DNA of 64,000 nucleotides from Cherax quadricarinatus (taxonomy: Eukaryota; Arthropoda; Malacostraca; Decapoda; Parastacidae). A program made the position numbers and the translations under genes. Under the pieces are notes generated by a model, which saw only the letters and a list, made by a program, of their open reading frames with translations, was not told the origin of the DNA and did no database searches. The stretch spans positions 27,194,830-27,258,829 of the forward strand of contig NC_091303.1 in NCBI RefSeq assembly GCF_038502225.1. The letters run 5' to 3'. The number at the start of each line of letters is the position of its first letter. Position 1 is the stretch's first letter. Shown here piece by piece: positions 43,618 to 55,469 of the stretch.

Positions 43618-44289
43618 TTGTTTGTTTGTTTGTTTGTTTTTGTAAACAAGTTTTGTAAACAATATATTGATAATTATGTTTGTGTGCTTATTGTGTTGTA
43701 TACAACGAGTGTATATATGTACATTGCACCTTACTTTGGTCTCATAGGCCACATAAGTTATGTGAAAAAATAAAATAGTGAAAAAAACAAAAAACCTTCA
43801 ATTACAAGTAAACTAAAGTTTACCTGGTGAGCGGCAGTCGCCGCTGTTGCCATACGCGGCTCATTTTCTGCAAACTTCACGGCTCTATATCTCGGTAAGT
43901 ACTGATGGCAAAAATTTTTTTTTTGGACTAAAACACTCAGAAAAATAATCTTAACATTTTCATAAGAAAAAATAATTTTTTTTTTTGAATATTTGGCGAC
44001 ATAGAATGACAGTTTCAGAGAGGGGCCTGAAACAGTCAAAGGGTTAATGGACCAGTAGGGGTGGAGCAAATACCCAGTAGTGGTAATTATGGTGGACAGA
44101 GATGAAATTGTTGTGATGCAATCATAACAAAAATGAACAATTCTGTAACCATCGGACTCTGCTTATTGTTTCCAAATCAACTGACATGGTGGATTTTATC
44201 TTATACATCAAAGTCCACTAAATTGAGGATTTGCTGTACTAATCTTGAGCCATATGAACTCTGAAGCCACAAGGGAAGTTAAGTAACAG

Positions 44290-44500
44290 GTCTAGGTCTT
44301 TCACCCTCGTTTCAGTGCTTCATGAGAAACTTGCAATATGAGGAAATTGAAAAATGAGGTAGAAAAATCCAGGGATTAACCAGCAGCTATAGCTACAACT
44401 CATCAGTTGATCCCTAGAGTTTCCACCTCATTTTTCAATTTCCTCATACTGTAAGCTCCAAACAAAGCACTGGAGAGAGTGTGTGAAAGGCCTAGAGCTG
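44290..44500. repeat. Imperfect inverted repeat (fold-back)
   Basis: AGGTCTTTCACC and ATGAGGAAATTGAAAAATGA on the left pair with TCATTTTTCAATTTCCTCAT and GTGAAAGGCCT on the right, arms about 95 bp around GGGATTAACCAGCAGCTAT. No termini or TSD recognised. Confidence 0.7.
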
Positions 44501-44509
44501 CTACTTAGT

Positions 44510-45413
44510 CTTGTGGTATTGTTGATATTTACTGATTGCTTGACTGTGATTACAGTTGCATCATAAGAACTCTATAATCTGTAACTTTATTCACAGTGCA
44601 TTTTCTCCAGTCCATCTCTCTTATAGTATCATTTCCACTGTACATACTAGCAGCTTAAGATGCAGCATCACAAAAATCAAGTACAGAAAAAAACCCAAAG
44701 AAATACATGCCTTAAATTAATGGCAAAACTTTTTCATTTAACAAAATGGATTTGTGGCTAAAGAAGAACACATATTATTGAGACTGAGACTAGTGAAAGT
44801 TAGAGATTGAATTGTCTGGTACAACAAATTCATTGATAAAGAATGCTTGTAATAGCAATACACATTTTTAACTCAAACTTTAGGCTTAAAACAATGCTGC
44901 AGCATGAGTGTGAAAAAAAATCTGAGGTAAAACTAATAGAACTGGACAATCTGAGAAACAAGCATGTGAAGTTACAGAATCAAAATGAAATAGAAAATGC
45001 AGAGTGTATAAATCTGTGGTTTTTAAGATTGAGGAGACTGATGTGACATCCATAGGCATACACCTATTTTGTGGGGACAGAGAGCAAGGCTTTCTCCTCA
45101 AGTTACACAACAACATGGATGAGTCAGTGTACATCCTACCTCATTAAGCAAAGCTTAAAAAAATCCTCTGCTTAGACCAAGATCATCAATGGCATAAATG
45201 TCATTAAGAGTGAGGATGAATCAGAAAGAAAAACCAGAAGTCATACACCTTCAATTGCAACCCATGGATTTGCAGACTGAACTCCAGCAGTACCTCAGTC
45301 ATAAAATGGTAAAACATTTGAGGTCCACCACTCTACAGCCTTCATCCAGTACATGGAAGAATATTGTTAGAAGAAAGGTAGAAATTTTCAAGATGAAACA
45401 TGACTGGAGTAAG
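44510..45413. other. Intronic sequence, no gene recognised
   Basis: The plus-strand runs at 44843-45046 and 45198-45461 lack motifs and splice support. They might be remnants of a DNA transposon, but I cannot show it. Confidence 0.4.
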
Positions 45414-45415
45414 TA

Positions 45416-46001
45416 CAGTGGAACCTTGGTTTTCATCATTAATTCGTTCCAGAAAGTCTGAAGAAAACCGAATTTGGCGAAAACTGAAGCAATATTTCTC
45501 ATAAGAAATAATGTAAATCCAATTAATCCGTTCCAGACACCCAAAAGTATTAACAAAAAATACATATTTTAGAGAATAACTATAGTTTTACATACAGAAA
45601 ACAATGAGAAATATATATAAAGGACTAATGAAATGGATAAATGAACATTTAACATCACTTTTACCTTTATTGAAGACTTGCTGGCCAAAGGAAGACGGCG
45701 AGGAGGGGAGAGGGAGGAGAGGTTATCTCTACCACCATCACTACCACAATCACTACCACCCTCTACCACCCTCTACCACCATCACTACCACCCTCTACCG
45801 ACGAGAAATAAAGCCAGACTGACTCAGAACACGTGGGATGCTTTGTGTGGGGGTGGGCGGACACGTTTGGTACGACAGACAACTGTCAACTCGACGAAAA
45901 CTGAGGTGATTAACGAAAATTGGGACAAAATTTTGACTAAAAAAGTTGTCGAAAACTAAATTTGACAAAAACCAGGGCAAACAAAAACTGAGGTTCCACT
46001 G
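45416..46001. mobile_element. Tigger-type MITE, 586 bp
   Basis: CAGTGGAACCTTGG at the left and GAGGTTCCACTG at the right, TA duplications (45414-45415, 46002-46003). Inside is a CTACCACCATCACTACCACC minisatellite (45728-45800), as in the other Tigger derivatives here. Confidence 0.88.
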
Positions 46002-46181
46002 TACTATATCAGCCAGGTTCTGAATGCTATGTAGGCCTATAGGTTACATGCACCAACTGTCTGGTTTATCAGGCAGTCAACAGAGAAGTCTAACCTCAGG
46101 CTGGGATGTGACAGTAAAGTTTTCACAATTGGTCACAGGTCAGGTAGCATCACTGGGGTGACCCCTACCCTATACAATATA

Positions 46182-46384
46182 CAGTGGACCCCCGGTTTAC
46201 GATAATATTTCATTCCAGAAGTATGTTCAGGTGCCAGTACTGACCGAATTTGTTCCCATAAGGAATATTGTGAATTAAATTAATCCATTTCAGACCCCCA
46301 AACATACACATACAAACGCACTTACATAAATACACTTACATAATTGGTCGCATTGGGAGCTGATCGTAAAGCGGGGGTCCACTG
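46182..46384 (-). mobile_element. Tigger-type MITE, 203 bp
   Basis: CAGTGGACCCCCGGTTTACG at the left and GCGGGGGTCCACTG at the right, TA at 46180-46181 and 46385-46386. Inverted relative of 42006-42208. Confidence 0.88.
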
Positions 46385-47181
46385 TATTGGTATTCAGGAA
46401 AACAAGGCTATCAATTTGTGACATATATGCACATATAACATCATGTGTGATGTCTGCTGTCTCCTTGGCGTGGTGAAGAGGCTCTTGGTTTGAGGAATTA
46501 GACCTATCGGTCTTCTTCCTCAGACCGAACCTAATTACCCCCCAATCTCCCCTCCCCTATCCCATCCTCCCCATCCTCCCCTTTTTCCTTTCCTCCTCCT
46601 CCTCCCCACTCCTCCCTTTTGCCCTTCCTCTTTTTGTCCTTTGGGATTTCTCCCACAGGCGCGCTAGTTCCTAGGTAGGAGAAAGGATACCGGGGTCCAT
46701 CCCATTCCGTTGAGGTTCTTAGCGGTGGCGTAGTTTGCCGTGGAATCTGGATCGCCTGGGGATGTCCCGATCCCTCTCCGGTATCCCGGAGTAGCTTTGG
46801 GTGTCTTTCGGGCGACGAGTGTATCTCTGGAAGCCACCTTTCGGATTCCGGGGGTGGTGGCCGAAGGAGGTATGCTTTGTGGCGGATATCCGGCCGCCCT
46901 CTCTTTTGTCCACCGAGGTAGCTCGGCAGATGTGAGGTTGCTATCCCGGATTGTTAGTTTACTAGCATGATGGGTAGGGTATGGCACGGGTTCCATGCTG
47001 CATCTGCGCTACTTGCGGTGCTGAGGTCCTCTTGGGCGCGGAGGGAGATTTCTGGCCCTTTCATTCCTCCTAGGACCTATCCCTCCCCGGTCCCCCCTTT
47101 TTTTTTCTTTTTTTTTTATTTTTATTTTCTTTTCTTCTTTCTTTTTTTTCTTAAAAACAAAAAGAAAGAAGTAACCTAACC

Positions 47182-49108
47182 ATGGCAGCCCTAGTCCATG
47201 AACCTGGTACCCCCGGGCCCCTTCTTGATACTGCACCCCGTTCTGACCCCGCCTCGTCTTTGGACCACTCTTCAGACATTCCTCATGCCTCTGTACCTAT
47301 TGCCGGTGCTGTTTCCTCACCCGCTTCAGGTACTGAGGCCTCGACTGACTCCTTCGATTTATCGGACCTTCGCTCTCCTCTGACTATGCTTCCGGCCTCT
47401 CCCTCTACGGTGCGTCAATTTTCAAATCGCCGACCCGTTCCACATCGGACCAACTCTGGTCCCACGCCTAAACGTCAACAACAATTACCTGCTGATGATA
47501 CTTCTCCACCTTCTCGTTCTTCTCAGAAACGATCGACACGTCCTTTACTACCTTTCCACGCTCAGTTTCAGACTGAACAGTGGACTAAATTCTTCACTTT
47601 ACGACCAACTTCCTCTACTGCCTATCTTTCTGACCATAGTATTGGCAAGGCACTCCTACGCCATGTTGGTAAAGATATTTCTTTTCATGCTCTTAAGAGC
47701 GGTACGCGCATCATTACCGTACAGAATGCTACCCAGGCTCATGAGCTCTATCGTCTTTCCCATATCGATACAGTTCCTGTCACTCTTGAAAAACATCATT
47801 CCCTCAATTCATGTAGTGGTACCGTCATTCTGCCCCATACCATAGTTCAACAAAATTTCCAGACATGTGGCACCGACATTCTAGAACAGCTGGAACTCCA
47901 AGATCTCTCAATCCTCAAGGTAGACACTTACGTTCTTCCTGCCCGTGGGCGGAGACGATACCCTAGCAATGTGGCTCGTTTAACTTTTGACAGCCGAGAA
48001 CTCCCATCCTCAGTTTATATAGCAGGACATCGGTTACAAGTTCGAAAGGTGATCCCTACACCACAACAGTGTAGAAATTGCTGGCGATTTGGCCATCCAG
48101 CGAAATATTGCAGATCTATCGCCGAATGCCCAGTCTGTGGTGCCGATGACCATTCTAATACGTCTTGCAATCGATCTCCCTCTTGCCTTAACTGTCATGA
48201 GGCTCACCCTTCGTACTCTCGCCATTGTCAGGTCTATTTAAACGAGCGGGAAATCCGTTACCTCAAAGAGACAGAAGGTCTCCCTTATGCCATGGCAGTT
48301 TCTCATCTCCGCCTCCAAGGGAGACTCCCACGTGTTTCTTATTCCCGTGTTTCAAAACGTCCCCCCACTTCTAGTATCCCATCTTCTACACCCACCTCTG
48401 TGGTTACCTCTCCCATAACCACTCCTGTATCTAATCCTTTTGCTGTCCTCGGCTCAGACGTCCCTACTTCAACGCCTCAGTCTAATCTCGCTTCTTCGAG
48501 TTCACTCTCACAAGCCTCAGTATCGACGAGACCTCGTACGACACCTCCTCCCAATCGTCCCTCTACTTCTCAAAAGTCAAAAAAAGGTCCGGTAACACCT
48601 CCTACCCATCTTCCACCTCCTCATTTTACCCTCCCTGTCTCTGTCCCTAGTTCTTCCCCTCTCACTGGCTCAGTTACAAGTGCAGAGGTTCACCCTCCCC
48701 CTCGTAATGTACCTTCCTCCCCTGTTCCCTCCCAAGTTTCTTCCTCTTCTGCCACCTCCCAGGTTCCTGCCTCTTCTGTCCCCTGTCACGCTTCTCCAGT
48801 TCCCTCCACCCTTTCGCCCCCCCCCTACCTTGGTACAGTCCAATACAGTTCCAATCTTTACTCATCCTCCCCCTACCATTCCCAATATTGTCTCCCATAC
48901 GACATCTCTGAATTCCGAAACACTTGAAGCAATCTCTGAATATATTGCAGAGACCAAACCATCAATGGACACTGATCCACCTTCCGCTCTTTCTCTCTCC
49001 TCTGCTCCATCTGCGCAACTCCTTTCTTCACAGCGCACCGTTCCTTCGCTGCTTGAACATTTTCCACTGCCTCCGCATGTGGACTTTTCTAACCCTTCTA
49101 GTCCGTAG
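47182..49108 (+). pseudogene. LINE ORF1 (Gag-like, CCHC), one frameshift
   Basis: ATG 47182 (ACC context). A Ser/Pro/Thr-rich N-terminus is followed by an RRM/PRE_C2HC-like region and three zinc knuckles from residue 297: CRNCWRFGHPAKYC, CPVCGADDHSNTSC and CLNCHEAHPSYSRHC. It would bind LINE RNA. The frame stops at 48927, but the next frame continues with plausible C-terminal sequence (ETLEAISEYIAETKP...) to 49108. The switch point is a run of nine C (48817-48825), so a 1-nt indel or a sequencing error is likely. Confidence 0.88.
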
Positions 49109-49152
49109 GAACCCTTACCTGCGGATTTCAAGTATCTTTATCATTGCCAATC

Positions 49153-52100
49153 ATGGCCTATTTACAGTGGAATATATGCGGCCTCAGGGGTAATCGGGGT
49201 GAGCTTTAGATGTTACTCTCCCAGTTTGCCCCTGTTGGTGTTTGCTTACAGGAACCAAAATTACACTCTGCTGTTATTTCTCACATCTCAGGCTATAATT
49301 TATTGTATTCTTCAGATCCTTTTCCTGATGGGACCTTTAATGAAAGTGCCCTTCTTCTCCGCACTGATATTCCGTACCATCAGCTATTTGTTCATACTTC
49401 GCTGCATTACACAGCAGCCCGTATCCACTTACATAGGTGGTATACGCTCTGTTCTTTATATCTCTCTCCTTCTCGGGCATTATCTATTCCGGATTTTGCC
49501 TTCCTTGTTTCGTCATTACCGCCACCGATTCTGTTACTTGGTGATTTTAATGCCCACCATTTCCTCTGGGGGGGGTCTCACTGTGATTCCCGTGGAATTC
49601 AGTTAGAGGCTTTTCTTGCCACCCACCCCCTCCATGTTTTAAATACAGGTACTCACACCCATTTTGATCCTCGGACTCATACTCTCTCTTGCATCGATCT
49701 CTCAGTTTGCTCTTCCTCCGCCGCATTAGACTTCACTTGGTCTGTTCTCCCGGACTTACATGACAGTGATCATTTCCCAATCATTCTTACTTCCCCTTCA
49801 TATTCGCCACCTCTTCGCACCCCACGCTGGCAATTTAATCGGGCAAATTGGAACCTTTACTCACACCTAACTGTTTTTAAAGAGGTTCCTTCTTCGTCCT
49901 CCATTGATGAGCTTTTACACCTCTTCTCGTCCTCCGTTTTCACCGCAGCTTCTCATTCTATACCCCAAACTTCGGGCAGGCATTCTCAGAAATGCGTGCC
50001 TTGGTGGTCTCCTGCTTGTGCTCGTGCAGTACGTTTGAAACGCGCTGCATGGGGCAGGTACCGGTACAATAAAACCACAGAGCGACTCCTTGATTTTAAA
50101 CAGAAGCGTGCGATCGCTCGCCGTGTCATCCGTGACGCTAAACGCACTTGCTGGCGAGATTATGTCTCCACCATCACCTCTGCTTCCTCTATGAGTGCAG
50201 TCTGGAAAAAAGTACGAAAACTGAGTGGTAAATATTCTCCTGACCCGGCTCCTGTTCTGCGGGTTGCCGGTGTTGATATAGCAAACCCACTAGATGTTGC
50301 CAATGAAATTGGCAATCATCTGGTCCGTATTTCTCAGGGACTCCATCTATGCCCCTCATTTCTTTCCTCAAAGTCTGCCAGAGAGTTAGCACCCTTGGAC
50401 TTTTCTTCTCTCAGAGAAGAACAGTATAATGTGCCTTTTACACTTCAAGAACTGGAGGCAACACTCTCAGCTTGTCGATCATCGGCAGCTGGGCCCGACG
50501 ACATTCATATTCGTATGCTACAACATTTACATCAGTCAGCCCTTGCAGTCCTATTACGCCTTTACAATCTTATTTGGTCACAAGGAGTTCTTCCACAGCT
50601 ATGGAAATCCACCATAGTTCTCCCTTTCCGCAAACCAGGCACTACGGGACATGAAACCTCCCACTATCGTCCCATTGTTCTTACCAGTGCAGTTTGCAAA
50701 GTAATGGAACGCCTAGTAAATAGACGTTTAGTGTGGTATTTAGAGACACACAACAGCCTCTCCACTCGTCAATATGGCTTTCGTAAGGGACGTTCTACCA
50801 TAGACCCCTTACTACGCTTGGATACGTATGTTCGTAATGCCTTTGCGAATAACCACTCAGTTATTGCCATATTTTTTGACCTTGAGAAGGCATATGACAC
50901 AACTTGGAGGTATAATATTTTAGCCCAGGCCCACTCCTTAGGCCTTCGAGGCAATCTACCATCCTTCCTTAAGAACTTTTTAACTGACAGGCATTTCCGT
51001 GTTCGGGTTAATAATGTGCTCTCCCCGGACTTTATCCAAGCTGAAGGTGTCCCCCAGGGATGTGTTCTGAGCACAACACTTTTTCTCCTTGCTATTAATG
51101 ATTTGGCCTCTAGTCTTCCATCAAATATTTGGTCATCACTCTATGTTGATGACTTTGCTATTGCCTGTGCAGGCGCTGACTGTCACCTCCTTACAGTTTC
51201 TCTCCAACATGCAGTCGACCGTGTTTCCAATTGGGCCACCACACGTGGGTTTAAATTTTCCAGCACTAAAACCCACCAAATCACTTTCACTAGACGCTCT
51301 GTCATCTCCGATCATCCTTTGTACCTCTATGGCTCCCGTATCCCTGAACGTGATACAGTCAAGTTTCTGGGCCTCCTCTTTGATCGTAGGTTATCCTGGA
51401 AACCTCACATTACCTCTCTGAAGGCAACTTGTCACAGCCGGCTGAACCTTCTTAAAACCCTTGCTCATCTTTCGTGGGGAGCTGATCGTCGAACCCTCCT
51501 TCGCCTACATTCCACCCTTATTTTATCGAAACTTGATTATGGTGACCAGATCTATTCAGCGGCATCTCCTGCTACTCTCTCTAGCCTTAACCCCATTCAT
51601 CACCAAGGATTACGTTTATGCCTTGGTGCTTTCCGCTCTTCCCCTGTCGAGAGCCTCTATGCAGAAGCGAACGTTCCATCCTTATCCGATCGCCGTGATG
51701 CCCATTGCCTGCGCTACTATGTACGCTCTCATGATCTCCGCAATTCTTCCATTTATAGAATGGTCACTGATATTAGTAGACATTCTTTATTTGTTCGCCG
51801 CCCCTGTTTACTCCGTCCCTTCTCTCTTCGCCTTCATTCGCTCTTGTCTTCTCTTCAACTACCACCTTTCTATGTACATGTAGCATCTCACTTTTCCCTA
51901 CCCCCCTGGGAAGTTCCAGCTGTTCAAGTTTGTTCTTTCTCCCTCCCTTGCTCGAAAGCCCAACTGTCTACGGTCGCTTCCCGCTCTCTTTTTCTTGACC
52001 ACTTTCACTCTCATTCTCATGCCATTGCTGTGTACACAGATGGCTCTAAGTCTTCTGACGGCGTAGGATTCGCAGCAGTGTTTCCGGACAGCGTCGTACA

Positions 52101-52854
52101 AGGGCATTTACTATCTTCGACTAGTATTTTTACTGCTGAATTATATGCCATCCTTACAGCACTTATCCGTATTGCATCTATGCCTGTGTCATCATTTGTG
52201 GTTGTCTCAGACTCCCTTAGTGCTTTACAGGCTATACAAAAATTTGATACACCTCACCCCTTAGTCCTCCGTATCCAACTTTGGCTACGCCGCATCTTTA
52301 CCAAGCATAAAGATATTATTTTTTGTTGGGTCCCTGGTCATGTTGACGTACAGGGCAATGAACAGGCAGACACTGCTGCGCGGTCAGCAGTACATGACCT
52401 ACCAGTTTCTTATAGAGGTATTCCATTTACGGACTATTTTGCTGCAATATCTTCCCACCTTCACACCCGTTGGCAACAACGTTGGTCTACTATGCTCGGC
52501 AACAAACTTCAGTCTATTAAACCGAGTATAGGTTACTGGCCGTCTTCTTATCACCAGTGTCGAGGTTGGGAGACTACTCTCTCCCGTCTTCGCATTGGCC
52601 ATACTCGTCTTACTCATGGATATCTCATGGAGAGGCGTCTTGCTCCTCTCTGTGAGAATTGCCAAGCTCCATTATCAGTCAGCCACATTCTGTTGGACTG
52701 CCCACTTTATCAACGAGCACGCAGAATTTACCTCTGTCGTCGTCTTCGCTCCGCTGCTCTCTCTTTACCTTCCCTTCTCGCTGATGGACCCACCTTTCAT
52801 CCGGACTCTCTCATTGACTTTTTGACAACGACTGACTTACTTCACAAATTCTGA
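49153..52854 (+). pseudogene. LINE ORF2: endonuclease, reverse transcriptase, RNase H
   Basis: ATG 49153 starts MAYLQWNICGLRGNRGEL. An in-frame TAG (49207-49209) interrupts, after which 1214 codons are open. Endonuclease motifs: LQEPKL, LLGDFNAHH and HDSDHFPI. RT: YRPIVLTSAVCKVMERLV, YGFRKGRSTIDPL, FFDLEKAYDT (Asp), GVPQGCVLS and SLYVDDFAIA (Asp pair). RNase H: AVYTDGSKS, FTAELYAIL, VVSDSLSALQ and GHVDVQGNEQAD, all four acidic positions present. Only one visible lesion. Confidence 0.9.
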
Positions 52855-53078
52855 TACCTTCAGCCCTTTCTACTTCAATCTCTTGCTACCCTCTACCCCC
52901 GTACTATCCCCTGCCCCGCTGTTTTCTGTAACCTGCTGATCATCCCCCCTCCCTTCTGCCATCCAATTCCCTTGCTTCCTTCCCTACCCTGCAGCGCTGT
53001 ATAGCCCTTGTGGCTTAGCGCTTCTTTTTGATTATAATAATAATAATAAGCTTCAACCTAATTTTATATAGTTAAATA

Positions 53079-53283
53079 CAGGTTCACATCCCTTTATCTG
53101 AAACCCTTGGGGCCTGTACTGTTTTGAATTTCAGACTTTTTTGAATTTCAGGATGATTCTCAATGTCACCACATGGCAGCGTGACCCAACATGGAGATGA
53201 TTGACGCTCCACACTCCATGCAAAAACTTCAGTTTTTGGAACTTTTCAAATTTCAGGATTTCGGATAAAGGGACATGGACCTG
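53079..53283. mobile_element. MITE, 205 bp, TA target
   Basis: CAGGTTCACATCCCTTTATC at the left and GATAAAGGGACATGGACCTG at the right, TA at 53077-53078 and 53284-53285. Non-coding. Confidence 0.82.
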
Positions 53284-53294
53284 TACAAGTATTT

Positions 53295-53485
53295 CTCCAC
53301 AAGGAAGTAGAACAGAATTCTTCCTCCATAAGCCATGTGTGTCATAAGTGGCAACTAAAATATCGGGCGCAAGGGGCTAGTAACCCCTTCTGTATGAATT
53401 ATTAAATTTAGTAAGAAAAACTTTGGTTTTTCTTTTTGGGCCACCCTGCCTCGGTGGGATAAGGCTGGTTTGTTGAAAGAAGAAA
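53295..53485 (+). mobile_element. SINE-like short element built from RTE LINE ends
   Basis: 191 bp flanked by an 11-bp duplication TACAAGTATTT (53284-53294, 53486-53496). The first half matches the RTE LINE leader (CATAAGCCATGTGTGTCATA, GGGGCTAGTAACCCC; compare 31785-31850). The second half matches the LINE 3' end (TTTTTGGGCCACCCTGCCTC; compare 37912-37935). Confidence 0.8.
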
Positions 53486-53541
53486 TACAAGTATTTTGTC
53501 AGCTACTAGGTTAACACTGAGGGAATATATTACAAACTTAC

Positions 53542-53715
53542 CTGTTCTTCCATGTTAGAAATATTCAAAGGAGGGTACAGCTCAAGGATTAATGTGTCAA
53601 CAATTTTGGACACTAGTTTACAATCTTCATACAACTGGTCAAGCTCTTTGACTTTATCAAGAGTGGCACATGACCCATTCTTCTCCAATGCTGCTAACAC
53701 TCTCTTATAAAGTAT
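53542..53715 (-). CDS. CCNDBP1: Host gene internal exon; cyclin-D1-binding protein 1-like
   Basis: Acceptor TTTTTTCAG before 53715, 58 codons (ILYKRVLAALEKNGSCATLD ... LILELYPPLNISNMEEQ), donor CAG|GTAAGT. Length 174 bp, phase 0 on both sides, consistent with the terminal exon at 41688. Helical, soluble, no signal peptide. Upstream exons were not found in the window, so the gene extends to the right or has exons too short to see. Confidence 0.65.
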
Positions 53716-53789
53716 CTGAAAAAACAATGCAATAATAATTAATGAGAAAATGTAAGTCCCTTGATATTTCATATTGCTAAACACAGCAA

Positions 53790-54466
53790 ACAAAAACTAC
53801 AATAAAATCATAAAAAAGGCCCTATATCACTCACTCATTTACCCCTATCTCTCCTATGGAATTTGTACATGGGGCTCAACAACAATATATCATCTCAGAC
53901 CATTAATTATCCAACAAAAGGCTGCAGTACAAATAATAAATTCCCACTCCAGGCAGTATACTCCACCAATATTCAAAACTCTAAACTTACTCACCGTACA
54001 AAACATCCATACTTATTATTGTGCCTACTACATACATAGAACACTAAACTCACGATATAAACCCTCCCCTCAAAACCTCCCCTCAAACCTCCCCTCAAAA
54101 CCAAATAAATACTGAATAACTGAACCTTATAAATTGTATATCTTAAATGTTTCTCACAATTATATCACATAAATGTTAAACCTAAAACCCAATCTAACTT
54201 TATTATTTTTTAAATACACTACCTAACAGAATACTCCATTCTACTGAATTTACAACAATGCATGCAACCATATGACCTGTCTTTGTAATACTCACTTGTG
54301 CTTTATAGTAATCAGTTTACATTAATGTTTTTCACTGATTTCATCATTGCTTAGTTAATCTTAAGTTAATTTTAAGCCAGCCCGTAATGCTATGCATAGT
54401 ATAAGTGGCTTTGGCATGCTGCTCTTATCTGTATTTTTTTGTACCTCTGTATGTGTGCTCAAATTA

Positions 54467-54509
<43 letters not shown>

Positions 54510-54511
54510 AT
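53790..54511 (+). mobile_element. CR1/jockey-group LINE 3' end
   Basis: The plus strand encodes ALYHSLIYPYLSYGICTWG, like the LINE at 6185-6556 (LYHSLIYPYLTYAICAWG), then the 3' untranslated region and an AAAT-repeat tail (54463-54511). 5'-truncated. Confidence 0.75.
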
Positions 54512-55335
54512 TTCTCCTTACCAACCTCAATGGAACACATGACCATAACACAAGGCACAGATCACTCTTTGATGTTCCCCGTGTCCATCTCACTATATGT
54601 AAAAACTCAATTCACATAAAAGGCAAATACACTACAAAAATAGTTCTACATGACCATAATTTTTAAAGGGGTGGACCGGTAAGCCAGTGAAAGGCCTCAG
54701 TCAGATGACCAAAAGCTCCAAAGGCGGGTCATCATCTGACTAAGACCCGTGTCAGGAAACATTTGTCCCGTTTCCTGACGAACCTTACCTAACCTAACCA
54801 TAAAAGGCCCAAAAATCTGGAATTCATTACCTGTGAATATAAAAGAAATACTGTCTGTTTATCAATTTAAGACTCTTCTTAAAAACCACTTACTTAACCA
54901 CAACTAAATAAATATTGAATCTCATAAATGTATAACCTAAGACCCTATCAAACTATGATTTTTTTTAATTACATTACCTAATAGAATACTCCATTCTTTT
55001 GAATGCACAGTAACTCATCTAATTACCATATGACCTGTTTCTGCACAACAAATCATTGATTTTACTCGATCTGATTCGATTATATTATACATTGTTATGC
55101 TACAAATTTGTACAACTTTAATGCTTCTCATTTGAAATACTTATTTGTTCTTCATGTTGTAATTTGTTTACTGTAATTTTTACCACTGAATATATCATTG
55201 CTTAGTTAATCTTAAGTTAATTTTAAGCCTGCCCATAATGCTCTGCATACAAGGTGATTTTGACATGTACACCCAATCACTATACTTCTTTGTACAGCTG
55301 TATCATGTCCAAATAAAAAAAATAATAATAATAAA
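54512..55335 (+). mobile_element. Second CR1/jockey-group LINE 3' end
   Basis: Related to the preceding copy: SLFDVP-like codons near 54572, then a 3' untranslated region sharing GCTTAGTTAATCTTAAGTTA with 54348-54370. Tail of AAT repeats (55313-55335). Split by a small insert at 54660-54796. Confidence 0.7.
54660..54796. mobile_element. 137-bp SINE/MITE-like insert
   Basis: Flanked by ACCATAA (54653-54659, 54797-54803). Contains the complementary words TCAGATGACC and GGGTCATCATCTGA, and GTGTCAGGAAAC with GTTTCCTGAC, so it can fold into two hairpins. Class undecided. Confidence 0.65.
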
Positions 55336-55469
55336 AAAATAATATATGCTGTCAAGGATGCAGATAGCAACAGTAGGTTTTGAAGGATAAAAAAATAAAA
55401 ATTTTACGTCAGTGCCTGATGATCTACGAGGCATACAACTAACACGCTTTCATACTTCCACTGACTTCT

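Larger units (their letters stand above)
42311..44043 (+). mobile_element. piggyBac-derived non-autonomous element with GGA microsatellites
   Basis: 1733 bp between TTAA (42307-42310, 44044-44047), tips as in copy E. Decamers GTATAAATAC (42330-42339) and GTATTTATAC (42364-42373). ATG 42527 starts MSSGKKYVIPQQIWDSSLPK and stops. The transposase is otherwise replaced by GGA repeats and unrelated filler (CCACAAGACTGTGTCATCAC ... GGGTTATCCTAGG) shared with 58553-61715. Confidence 0.88.
46440..53049 (+). mobile_element. I/jockey-type LINE, nearly full length
   Basis: About 6.6 kb: a leader (about 46440-47181, C-rich then a TTTC-rich tract), ORF1, ORF2 with endonuclease, RT and RNase H, and a 3' end CCCTTGTGGCTTAGCGC followed by TTATAATAATAATAATAAG. 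The leader start is inferred; no TSD was recognised. It lies antisense in the host intron. Confidence 0.88.
41689..53541 (-). other. Host gene intron (11,853 bp)
   Basis: Donor CAG|GTAAGT at 53542/53541 and acceptor TTTTTACAG at 41689. It contains a full-length LINE in antisense, a piggyBac derivative, five small DNA-transposon or SINE elements, and a hairpin. Every large insertion here is inside a transcribed gene. Confidence 0.7.

Noticed and set aside
44843..45461. Possible intronic host exons
   Set aside because: No acceptor/donor pair in phase and no family resemblance; same-strand orientation disagrees with the host gene.
48680..49108. Independent small protein overlapping LINE ORF1
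   Set aside because: Better explained as the ORF1 C-terminus after a 1-nt shift in the nine-C run.
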